A stretch of 64,000 nucleotides of DNA. Origin: AP-15 sp963772965. GTDB taxonomy: Bacteria > Pseudomonadota > Alphaproteobacteria > ATCC43930 > CGMCC-115725. This document shows, in pieces, positions 46,458 to 54,176 of this stretch; the first letter of the stretch is position 1, and every line of letters begins with the position of its first letter. The notes beneath the pieces were generated by a model. It made no database searches and was not told where the DNA came from. It worked only from the letters and a program-made list of their open reading frames with translations. The translations under genes and the position numbers were made by a program. The stretch lies in assembly GCA_963772965.1 (NCBI GenBank), contig CAVYZU010000012.1, forward strand, positions 455,179-519,178. Reading direction: 5' to 3'.

Positions 46458-46740
46458 CCGGAAGTGGAAGAAGTTGTGCGGAGCGAGATTCGCGATACTG
46501 CTGAAGGCGCGTTACGCGCAAACCAGCAAGACCATGTGTTTCGAAAGCCCGTTGCCAGGAGAGGAACTCTTCCACCGAGAGCTGGTAGGCACAGCAAGCC
46601 TCCTCTACCGTAATCCGGCCGCTCCCCACCGCGGCAACCACCGCGGCCTTGCGTCGGATTGACCATCTGACGGTGTTCGGAGGCGGCAGGATTTCCATCA
46701 GCGCTGCTCCCGTGAGCGTCGTGCCGGAAGGCGGTTTCAT
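46438..46740 (-). CDS. SciP-like DUF1153 protein
   Basis: 100 residues. The body (LPPPNTVRWSIRRKAAVVAAVGSGRITVEEACCAYQLSVEEFLSWQRAFETHGLAGLRVTRLQQYR) follows the DUF1153/SciP family almost position by position: a helix-turn-helix with the typical VRWxIRRKAxVVAAV and EEFLSWQRA text. In Caulobacter SciP represses CtrA-activated promoters. Here the protein has a short diverged N-terminus and a longer C-terminal tail, and it is in an accessory region, so a second copy with another job is likely. The Shine-Dalgarno is poor. Confidence 0.8.
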   Translation of the reverse strand: MKPPSGTTLTGAALMEILPPPNTVRWSIRRKAAVVAAVGSGRITVEEACCAYQLSVEEFLSWQRAFETHGLAGLRVTRLQQYRESRSAQLLPLPVAQTKG

Positions 46741-47219
46741 TAGCCAGTTCGGGAGCGCGGAGGGTTCGCCCTAACACAATCGAGATCTGCCGATAGCCGA
46801 TGTCGTCGGAGAGCTTCGATCATTTCAGCTTGCCCTGCGTCCTAATCCACAATCTCTGCACGGAAAATTCTCTTGATTTTCACGCTTTTTTCACACCTTC
46901 AGGCGTGCTTGTCACCATTTTTTTCATTTTTTACCACGATCTCGAAGAGCCTTTTTATGGCACTTACCGTTCGAAGGCGCTGGCCTCCTGGTCATCGAAC
47001 CTAGGTAACCCTGACGACGAGCGGCTCGGCATTACTGGATTTACACATTCGAGCAATTCTTAGTTGCGAGATATTCCGACGCTGAGGGCGCAAAAGAGAG
47101 TTTCACCGATTATTCACGATAATAAGTAAGAATTTTGACAGTTGGTTCTTGCGCTACCAGCAACTCTTGCTTTCGTTAAACGGGGCAATCCTGCCCTACG
47201 CCAAATCAGGAGAGACAAC
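46741..47219. other. AT-rich leader region upstream of the repeat gene
   Basis: About 480 nt, locally far richer in A and T than its surroundings (46855-46935 is mostly T and A, with several runs of T). There is no convincing gene; an 87-codon frame at 46800 lacks a Shine-Dalgarno. A consensus-like TTGACA sits at 47135-47140, but no good -10 follows at the right distance. Such AT-rich DNA is where MucR- or H-NS-type proteins usually bind. Confidence 0.45.
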
Positions 47220-48011
47220 ATGAATGCCAGGCAACCACTAACCCATGGATCGATCACGGCCGAGTTCCCGCCATTGCGGCAGCCGAAGCCCGAGATCGTC
47301 GACCGCGGCACGGTGCGGCTCGGCGACGGTTGCATCACGGCCGAGTTCCCGCCATTGCGGCAGCCGAAGCCCGAGATCGTCGACCGCGGCACGGTGCGGC
47401 TCGGCGACGGTTGCATCACGGCCGAGTTCCCGCCATTGCGGCAGCCGAAGCCCGAGATCGTCGACCGCGGCACGGTGCGGCTCGGCGACGGTTGCATCAC
47501 GGCCGAGTTCCCGCCATTGCGGCAGCCGAAGCCCGAGATCGTCGACCGCGGCACGGTGCGGCTCGGCGACGGTTGCATCACGGCCGAGTTCCCGCCATTG
47601 CGGCAGCCGAAGCCCGAGATCGTCGACCGCGGCACGGTGCGGCTCGGCGACGGTTGCATCACGGCCGAGTTCCCGCCATTGCGGCAGCCGAAGCCCGAGA
47701 TCGTCGACCGCGGCACGATGCGGCTCGGCGACGGTTGCATCACGGCCGAGTTCCCGCCATTGCGGCAGCCGAAGCCCGAGATCGTCGACCGCGGCACGGT
47801 GCGGCTCGGCGACGGTTGCATCGCGGCCGAGTTCCCGCCATTGCCGCAGCCGAAGCCCGAGATCGTCGACCGCGGCACGGTGCGGCTCGGCGACGGTTGC
47901 ATCACGGCCGAGTTCCCGCCATTGCGGCAGCCGAAACCCGAGATCGTCGACCGCGGCACGGTGCGGCTCGGCGATGGTTGCATCACGGCCGAGTTCCCGC
48001 GGCATCGATAG
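47220..48011 (+). CDS. Tandem-repeat protein: nine 27-residue units (possible multi-core peptide precursor)
   Basis: 263 residues. A short head (MNARQPLTHGS, no signal peptide) is followed by nine near-identical 27-residue units. Each begins ITAEFPPLRQPKPEIVD and ends RGTVRLGDGC, with one Cys per unit; a truncated tenth unit (ITAEFPRHR) ends the protein. The ATG at 47220 has a strong AGGAGAG site 6 nt upstream, which selects this frame over the other open ones. Variation is confined to a few residues (V to M in unit 6; T to A and R to P in unit 8). No family is recognised. A gene for a DUF6065-like protein starts 36 nt downstream. One repeated core with a fixed Cys, next to one unknown partner gene, suggests a modified-peptide precursor, but a structural repeat protein is equally possible. 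Confidence 0.7.
   Translation: MNARQPLTHGSITAEFPPLRQPKPEIVDRGTVRLGDGCITAEFPPLRQPKPEIVDRGTVRLGDGCITAEFPPLRQPKPEIVDRGTVRLGDGCITAEFPPLRQPKPEIVDRGTVRLGDGCITAEFPPLRQPKPEIVDRGTVRLGDGCITAEFPPLRQPKPEIVDRGTMRLGDGCITAEFPPLRQPKPEIVDRGTVRLGDGCIAAEFPPLPQPKPEIVDRGTVRLGDGCITAEFPPLRQPKPEIVDRGTVRLGDGCITAEFPRHR
47253..47981. repeat. Nine tandem copies of an 81-bp repeat
   Basis: Units start at 47253, 47334, 47415, 47496, 47577, 47658, 47739, 47820 and 47901, followed by a 27-nt partial copy to 48008. The first five appear identical base for base. Changes in later units are single bases: GTG to ATG in unit 6, ACG to GCG and CGG to CCG in unit 8, a silent AAG to AAA and GAC to GAT in unit 9. There are no spacers, so this is not CRISPR. 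The DNA identity points to recent expansion or strong homogenisation. Confidence 0.97.
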
Positions 48012-48046
48012 AAAGATCGTTCACCGCTCAAAACGGAGTGTCGGAG

Positions 48047-48802
48047 ATGGCTAAGCAGGCTGAAACAATGATCTGCCGATTTTACCGGCTCATCCCCGAC
48101 GCTCCGGCTCCGCGGCCGGCCGACCGCTCGGCCGATGGCATGCTTCCAATGCGGGGCTATCGCTATTGCGAAGCAGTCGCTGCTGCTTCCGCGTTCGGGT
48201 GGTACATCTACCCGCCGCTCAGTTTCAGCTTGGTCTGGGACGGCGTCGAGATCGCGTGGACCTATGCCGGCGCCGAGGATTGGTACCCGTTGCGGGGGGC
48301 GCAGTTTCCCGGGTTCCGACAGTTATTCGAGGACGCAGCTCCCGATCCGGCCAAGTCTCTGGCCCCACCGTTTCTCGCGGTCTCGCGCGAGCCCGGTGTC
48401 GTGCAAATCTGGAGCGGCTATCTGGCGCGGACGGCACCGGGTTGGGCATTGCTTTCCCGGGGTCCCGCAAATATCCCGCGAAACCAAGGTTACGAGCATT
48501 TCGAAGGCATTATCGAGTCGGAGACCTGGTTCGGGCCGCTCTTTACCAACGTCCGGTTGACCCGAACAAATTCGCCGGTCGAGTTCCACGTCCGCTACCC
48601 GCTTTTCCAGGTGCAGCCGCTGCTGCGCGAATGCTATCGCGATCCTTCGTTCGAAGTCGTTGGCTTAGCGGAGATGAGTGCGGCCGATTGGCAAAGTTTC
48701 GAGGCGACGATGAAGCCCAACACCGATCAGATGCGGATGCTAGGGCATTATGCAGTCGATACCAGGCGGCGCAGCAGAAGGAGTCATGATGATGTTTTGT
48801 GA
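48047..48802 (+). CDS. DUF6065-like protein downstream of the repeat gene
   Basis: 251 residues. The N-terminus (MICRFYRLIPDAPAPRPADRS... RYCEAVAAASAFGWYIYPPLSFSLVWDG) resembles the DUF6065 family as I remember it, a mostly soluble protein of unknown function. Other landmarks are GAQFPGFRQLF, VQIWSGYLARTAPGWALLSRGPANIPRNQGYEHFEGIIESETWFGPLFTNVRLTR and FEVVGLAEMSAADWQSFEATMKP. No signal peptide or membrane segment. ATG 48047 follows GTGTCGGAG. The stop overlaps a convergent transporter gene by 19 nt. The same reading frame is open back through the repeat array to 47330, so no stop separates it from upstream. Confidence 0.6.
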   Translation: MAKQAETMICRFYRLIPDAPAPRPADRSADGMLPMRGYRYCEAVAAASAFGWYIYPPLSFSLVWDGVEIAWTYAGAEDWYPLRGAQFPGFRQLFEDAAPDPAKSLAPPFLAVSREPGVVQIWSGYLARTAPGWALLSRGPANIPRNQGYEHFEGIIESETWFGPLFTNVRLTRTNSPVEFHVRYPLFQVQPLLRECYRDPSFEVVGLAEMSAADWQSFEATMKPNTDQMRMLGHYAVDTRRRSRRSHDDVL

Positions 48803-49665
48803 GGGTGAGCTTTGGCCGCGCGTGGCGTCGGCTTGACGCTGAGTAAGCAGCTCAGGAGGATCACGGCCATCCCTAGCCAACTCAGTAGATCGGGAATTTC
48901 GCGAAATAAAAGGAGGCCCCCGATTACTGCAATAACCAGTCGCAGGAACGTGTAAGGCGCAAGACTGGAAGCGCTGGCATGTCGTACCGCCACTATCCCA
49001 CAATACATCCCTAAGGGGCCAAATATCAGCACCCCGGACAACCAGGGCCAAACTGCGTGCTCAGGAAGAGCGGTCGTCGCCAACACTGGAAGGTTGCAGA
49101 TAACGGCAACGGCATTGACATAGAACATCGTGGTCAAGTCGGAATCGCCCTTTGGGCGTTGCAAATATTTATTCAGCACGAACGCCAAGCCGTTAAAGCT
49201 AGTCCCCAGCAAAGCGATAAGATAGGCGATATTATGATCGGTAAACGTCGGTTTGACGATTAGCAATGCGCCAATTGTGCCGGTCGCGCTGGCGATCCAG
49301 CGAGGAACTGTGACCTGCTCGTTCAGAATGAGAACCGAGAACACCGCGATGTAAGCCGCCTGAGTATAGGAAATCGCCGTTGCGTCGGCGAACGGCAAAT
49401 GGGCGAACGAGTACATGAGCACCCAAAGGTACAAGACCGACACAAATCCGCGCAGCAGCTGTAACGGCAGCTGGTTGGTCTTTAACACCGACCAGCCGGT
49501 TTTCCAGGCGAGAAGCCCAACCAGCACTAACCCGGAGCCACTCCGCAGCAGTGCCAGCTGCATTGCGGAGCCGCGCGGTCCAATGTGATGGATCATCGCA
49601 GTCTCGACCGCAAACAAGATCGCCTGAGCGATCATTAATCGGACGGCAAGTTGCTGGTTTTTCAT
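48784..49665 (-). CDS. EamA/DMT-family transporter
   Basis: 293 residues with ten hydrophobic segments in two EamA halves: LMIAQAILFAVETAMIHHIG, RGFVSVLYLWVLMYSFAHLPFADATAISYTQAAYIAVFSVLILNEQVTVPRWIASATGTIGALLIVKP, and the second half ending LRLVIAVIGGLLLFREIPDLLSWLGMAVILLSCLL. Such proteins export metabolites or amino acids. It is convergent with the DUF6065-like gene. The ATG at 49665 has only a weak Shine-Dalgarno; the frame extends five codons further. Confidence 0.88.
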   Translation of the reverse strand: MKNQQLAVRLMIAQAILFAVETAMIHHIGPRGSAMQLALLRSGSGLVLVGLLAWKTGWSVLKTNQLPLQLLRGFVSVLYLWVLMYSFAHLPFADATAISYTQAAYIAVFSVLILNEQVTVPRWIASATGTIGALLIVKPTFTDHNIAYLIALLGTSFNGLAFVLNKYLQRPKGDSDLTTMFYVNAVAVICNLPVLATTALPEHAVWPWLSGVLIFGPLGMYCGIVAVRHASASSLAPYTFLRLVIAVIGGLLLFREIPDLLSWLGMAVILLSCLLSVKPTPRAAKAHPHKTSS

Positions 49666-49731
49666 GATCGCTCGCGGCACGTTTTTCGCGCAAGCGCGAC
49701 AAGCGTGCCTTGGGCGCAGTGCAGGCCGCGA

Positions 49732-50040
49732 TTATCGTGAACGCGTGCCACTACGTGCCCCTTGTCGGCCTTTAGCAAGCGCTCGCAACAATGCCGTTGT
49801 AAATTTAGGCGGCGCTTCGCTCCGCACTCCCGGCCAAAGGGCCAGCGCCGACATCGCGATGAAGCCTCGTGACGCCGCGAATGCGAACGGATGCATCGAA
49901 TGGGTGATCAGCTTCACTAAGACAAAGCTGCTGCCCCATGTCCCAGAGATGACGATAAGATTAACCCATAACGTAGAAAGAGGTACGTTCCCCATGCGCC
50001 TTACACAATCAACTTTGATCGGCTCGCCGGGAACGGTCAT
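49732..50040 (-). pseudogene. Truncated EamA-type transporter fragment
   Basis: About 70 residues carry the start of another EamA transporter (LWVNLIVISGTWGSSFVLVKLITHSMHPFAFAASRGFIAMSALALWPG), covering two membrane helices. The frame then runs into unrelated text and stops. The remaining eight helices are missing. It is a decayed gene next to an intact EamA paralog, from which it may have been duplicated. Confidence 0.6.
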
Positions 50041-50127
50041 TAAAGGTACTTTGATCCGACGAGAAAATCCGAGGCACTGCGGCTGCACCGGCGCGGAGAG
50101 TGCGGCGCACTGACACGCTGTCCCCGC

Positions 50128-50768
50128 TTACCGCCGCTCGGCGAGGATGTGCCAGTGCCAAGAGCCAAGCCGGCGCTGCTCTTCCTGGGTGAGCGAGAAC
50201 AGCTCGAAGCCGGCGAAGAGCGCGGCAAGACCGGCCAAGTCGCAATAGTAATGCGGATGCGCCTTTGCATCGCTGCCGCGGATGAAGGTGTCGGGGGCGG
50301 CCGGCCGTGGCCAAATTGCGCATCGCGCTTCGACAGCATCGTACCCTGGTAAACCGCGCCGGGCTTCAGGATGCGCCAGATCTCGGAGAGACGGCGGCCG
50401 ACATCGCCCATCGTGCCGTGAAAGATGACATTCCACGACAACACATAGTCGAAACTCTTGTCGGCAAAGGGTAGCGCGTCGGCATTGCCTTGGCGCATGC
50501 TCAGTCGGAGGCCGCGCGCGGACGCCTCGCGGCGAGCAAAATCGAGACCGGCAGCGGCCCCGTCGATCGCCTCGACGGTAAAGCCGTGCTTGGCGAAGAG
50601 CAGCGCGTGCCGGCCGACGCCGCAACCGAGGTCGAGCACATGCTGTGCGCCGCGCGCCTTCAGCACCGGCACCACCGCTGCCACCGCCGGGTGTGGCGTC
50701 AGCCAGTCGGCGCGACCCTCGGGCGTTGCCCACCGCTCGTCCCATGCTTCGACCGCCGTCGCCGCCAT
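50128..50768 (-). pseudogene. Class I SAM-dependent methyltransferase, one frameshift
   Basis: About 213 residues when restored. The SAM site is HVLDLGCGVGRHALLFAKHGFTVEAID with GLDFARREASARG and QGNADALPFADKSFDYVLSWNVIFHG. The C-terminal part, in another frame after about 50300 (DTFIRGSDAKAHPHYYCDLAGLAALFAGFELFSL... SWHWHILAERR), is the normal end of the same family. One base in the GGCCGGCCGTGGC region is out of register. The substrate is unknown. It is leftward, upstream of the EamA fragment. Confidence 0.82.
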
Positions 50769-50846
50769 GTGCGCCTCCTAGCCCGGTCTAGTGTGCTCTG
50801 GCTGTCATCATAAGGGCGAAGCGTTTATGCGCGAGGCGGAAACGGT

Positions 50847-52222
50847 TTGCCCCGAGCTATCGACAAAGTGGATCCTATCATTGATGGCGACCTTCGAGGA
50901 TCGGGATCATTCACGATGCTGACGGACCGATACGAGCTCTCGTTGTCCACCACCTCGTGCACCGCGCGGGACGCTTACGTCGAGGGCTGTGAGGCCAAGC
51001 TGACTATGCATCCGGGTGCGATCGAGGCGTTCGATCGGGCGATCTGCGCAGATCCTGGCTTTGCCCTCGCCCATGCCGCCAAGGCACACGCGCTGCTGGA
51101 GCGCGGCGATGCCGCGGCCGCACGCTTTTCGATAGCGGCGGCCAATTCCCTCACCGAGAGGTCTGTCAGCGCTTGGAAGCCAGCCATATCGCGTTTTTCG
51201 ACTTGCTCGTGGCCGGCGATGCCGAAGCCGCACTTTCGGCGCTGCAGTTGCATTTGAGCGCGTGGCCGCGTGACGCTGTGGTACTCAGCACAACTGCGTT
51301 CACCAATGGCCTGATCGGCAATTCCGGTCGCGCCGGTCAGAAACGCGCGCTTTTGGACCTGCTGGACAGGTTAGCCCCGAGCTACGGGGACGATTGGTGG
51401 TTCACGGCCCATCATGGGATGGCGCTCTCGGAAAATGGCCAGCGCGAGGCCGCCCGCCCAAAGATCGATCGGTCCCTCGCCCAGAATCCTAAGAACCCGT
51501 GGGCGGCGCACGCTCGCGCGCATTTCTGCTATGAGGAGGGCGATCCAAACGCGGCGCGCGCCTTCCTGACGTCCTGGCTCACCACCTATCCGCGTAACGG
51601 GTCGCTATATAGCCACCTGAGTTGGCATCTGGCACTCGGCCACATCGAGGTCGGCGATGCGGCGGGGGCATCTCGACTTTTCAGGGAAGCCTTCGCCCCG
51701 GATGTGCACAGTGGGCCGCCGCGCGGAAAGCTGAACGATGCGGTTTCCTTTCTGTGGCGCTGGGAGTTGGCCGGGCATCCGCGCGATGCCGACGCATGGC
51801 GCATGATGCATGAATTCGCGAATAGTGCGTTTCCGCGCGCCGGCCTCGCCTTTTCCGACATGCATATCGCGCTCCCCGATGCTGTGGTTGGAGATAAAAC
51901 GGAATTGGAGCAACGCGTACGGCAAATGGACGAGCTCGCGCGAAGGGGTCGTTATCCATCCGGCCCTCTTGTTCCGCTGGTGTCACGGGCCTTCGCCGCT
52001 TTCGAACGGCAAGAGTTCTCTGCGGTAATCGACGCGCTTGAGCCGATTGCCGGTCAGCTCGAACGCATCGGCGGCAGCCGTGCACAGCTCGATTTGGTCG
52101 AGTTCACTCTGTTGAAGGCCTATGTCAACGCGAACCGCCTGGACGATGCGCGGCGGGTGCTGAGTGGACGCTATCGAGGCTCCTCCAGCATTCCCATCGC
52201 CGGGCTGAACGCCATGCACTGA
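50847..52222 (+). pseudogene. TPR38-like tetratricopeptide protein, one frameshift
   Basis: About 458 residues when restored, the length of the TTC38-type family. The first part (DRYELSLSTTSCTARDAYVEGCEAKLTMHPGAIEAFDRAICADPGFALAHAAKAHALLERGDA) and the second, in another frame from about 51170 (IAFFDLLVAGDAEAALSALQLHLSAWPRDAVVLSTTAFTNGLIG... DDWWFTAHHGMALSENGQREAA), join smoothly with one base changed near CAGCGCTTGGAAGCC. Superhelical TPR proteins bind other proteins. No partner is evident. Confidence 0.8.
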
Positions 52223-52269
52223 TCGACGTAAAATCGGGACGCTCGCCGTTGCCCCTCCCTAACCCTCCC

Positions 52270-52390
52270 CTGAGCCACGACGACAGCGATCTTGCCGGCG
52301 CGGATATCGGCCAGCAGCTGCTGCAATGCCGGGCGCTCCATCGTGCCGCCCGAGCGGCCGCCATCGTCTCGCCGTATCAAACCCACCTTC
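52270..52390 (-). pseudogene. Serine recombinase (resolvase) remnant
   Basis: About 40 codons read LIRRDDGGRSGGTMERPALQQLLADIRAGKIAVVV, the well-known inner block of large serine recombinases (normally YDDGGFSGGTMERPALQRLLADI). Nothing of the catalytic Ser region or the C-terminal DNA-binding part remains in frame. It marks a former integration event. Confidence 0.7.
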
Positions 52391-52398
52391 GAGCGCGA

Positions 52399-52884
52399 TC
52401 ACACTGTCGTGCGCCCGTGCCATTCGCGTAGCAACCTGCTACCCGGCTTTAAGGCCGGAGCGGTCGTGGACGCCGCGGCGTCTTTGTTGGGATCGCTCGG
52501 TAGCAAACGCAACGTTTGCGCAAAGCAGGCGCAGACGGCGACCGCCGCACGACGCTCGGACTGAGGCCGCCATCGGGCCGCCTCAGCCCGGCGCAACAGC
52601 GTAATCACGGCATCTTGCTTTGACAAACGTCGGGCATCGGGCTTGGGGTCGGGCAATGCCTCGATTGCCGACCACAGCGGATCGATCAGCGCATCGCGGG
52701 CGCCGATTTTTCGCGCTTCTCGACACCCGGCCGGACATTCCACAGCCCCACCAGCTGCTTGCCGCTGAACCGAACGGCACGCAATTTCCCATTCAAGGCA
52801 ACCGCAATTTCTCCTTCGTTTGAGGACTGCCGCCACTGCATGGCAGCGGGTGATTCCGTCATCGCCGATGATATAGACGTGCAT
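52399..52884 (-). pseudogene. DUF3489-type protein remnant
   Basis: Pieces of a DUF3489-like gene lie in two or three frames: VYIIGDDGITRC at the start, RFSGKQLVGLWNVRPGVEKREK in another frame, then IGARDALIDPLWSAIEALPDPKPDARRLSKQDAVITLLRRAE. The C-terminal helix-turn-helix part is lost. In alphaproteobacteria this gene type often sits beside a recombinase and DUF2924 gene, which fits the resolvase remnant 10 nt away. Confidence 0.6.
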
Positions 52885-53319
52885 CAGTGGATCTTCTGAT
52901 CGGTCTGGCGGTAATGCCGCCAGTGACCTCTCTCACGCTCTGTTGCGCTCCCAAATGGCTCGTGTCGGTCCGAGCCCCCGTGTCCTCCCGCGTCTTTTTA
53001 ACCAATCTGCATTTCTCACACTGGGTCGGGTTTTTACGGGGACGAGGGTGAGCGGCTGAGCCGCGGCCGCGAGCGGCGCTAGTGGGATAGGCGTCTGGCT
53101 GCAACTGCTGCGAGTGCTTTTGGGTACAATGCTCCCGAAGCCGGAGCGTGGGGTTTTTCCCGACCGCGTTCTGTGGTTCGTCAGACGATCGCCGCAGCAG
53201 AGAGCACGACGTGGCCGGCGCCGTACTCGGCTGGTGCAGGAACGTTCCGTCAACGAGCCAAGCGCCGAGCAACGCCCAGCGTTCGAGTGCCTGCCATCCC
53301 CTTCACCGGGTGGCCGACG
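52885..53319. other. Stretch without a recognised gene, next to mobile-element remnants
   Basis: About 435 nt with only chance-looking short frames. It may be more decayed recombinase-cassette or insertion-sequence DNA, but no specific family can be named. Confidence 0.35.
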
Positions 53320-53526
53320 TCAAATCGGAATGGCCGGGATCAAATCGGGATCGGTGGCCAACTTCATTTCGGTAATGAGTGGAATATGCACTGCCGCCGG
53401 CTTGTTGTTCTCGATCTTGCCGAGCTTCGGCTTCGACACCAGCCGGACAAAGCGGGAATAGGGTTCGAGTGCGATCGCGCTGCCCGGAGCGCCGGTTTTG
53501 TGGCTTTCCTGTATGCGCGGTCTCAT
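53320..53526 (-). CDS. Small hypothetical protein, 68 aa, coupled to the upstream gene
   Basis: The ATG overlaps the stop of the upstream 100-residue gene (ATGA). The 68 residues are basic in the middle (SRFVRLVSKPKLGKIENNKP) and end PLITEMKLATDPDLIPAIPI. No family is recognised. The coupling is the main support. Confidence 0.4.
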   Translation of the reverse strand: MRPRIQESHKTGAPGSAIALEPYSRFVRLVSKPKLGKIENNKPAAVHIPLITEMKLATDPDLIPAIPI

Positions 53527-53825
53527 CGGGAATTCCGATATCTTTCCAGCGTTTGGTTGTCGATACCTTCCAAGGCCGCTCTGCTGCCGGCGCGGCGAAT
53601 TTCGCCGAAACCGGGGAAGCGACGCTGGTCGTCCGCCGGAAGGAAGGGCCCCGGATAGAGCGCGCCCGCATATGCAGCCCCATAGAGGGCGAAGCCCTCG
53701 ACAACGGTACGGAACGCCGAGGATAGGAGCCGCTCGATCCAGGATTCGTGTCTGTGCGATTTGGCCGCGCGTCGATCGCGTGTAGGAGGGATGGCGGCAC
53801 CGGCCCACTTGGTCTCGAAGCTCAT
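53523..53825 (-). CDS. Small hypothetical protein, 100 aa
   Basis: The ATG at 53825 has a perfect AGGAGA site 6 nt upstream. The sequence is basic at the N-terminus (RDRRAAKSHRHESWIERLL) and has a hydrophobic, glycine/alanine-rich middle (FRTVVEGFALYGAAYAGALYPGPFLP), possibly one membrane helix. No family recognised. It is translationally coupled to the next small gene. Further upstream, 53826-54176 contains only a weak 92-codon frame (53822-54100) that overlaps this start and that I do not trust. Confidence 0.5.
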   Translation of the reverse strand: MSFETKWAGAAIPPTRDRRAAKSHRHESWIERLLSSAFRTVVEGFALYGAAYAGALYPGPFLPADDQRRFPGFGEIRRAGSRAALEGIDNQTLERYRNSR

Positions 53826-54176
53826 GGGTTTCTCCTGTTGCTTCTGCCAGTGGGAAATTGGCCATCGCGTGTTACTCCGTCGTTTCGCGCCGCGGAAAAT
53901 AGGTTACGATTGAAATAGCGGAGTAAGAACGCCTCGACCGCGGGGGCAAACACACACCCGACGGCGCGCTCGGTCCCGAGAATCTGTGGTGCGCTCGGAT
54001 CGCGCTCCGGCTTGCGCCCAGCCGCAGCATCTGCACATCGGGTCGCACTGTTTTCGCTCGCCGAAATCCTTCTCTGCTGGCGGCTCGCCGCAGGACACAC
54101 CGTTCGAAGCGATAACCTTGGGCCCGATCGTCGTCACTTGAGTGCCGATGATCCGGCCTTGCGGTTCCGGAAGGAT

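Noticed and set aside
46800..47063. 87-codon frame in the AT-rich leader
   Set aside because: No Shine-Dalgarno and no domain text; more likely regulatory DNA.
47253..47981. CRISPR array
   Set aside because: The 81-bp units abut directly, with no variable spacers, and are an in-frame coding repeat.
47238..48054. Repeat-rich open frames on the opposite strand and in the other forward frames
   Set aside because: They stay open only because the unit length is a multiple of 3. The frame from ATG 47220 alone has a strong Shine-Dalgarno at its start.
53822..54100. 92-codon frame just upstream of the 53523-53825 gene, overlapping its start (ATGA)
   Set aside because: Apart from the chance-level overlap there is no ribosome site or protein-like pattern; the downstream gene has its own perfect Shine-Dalgarno.
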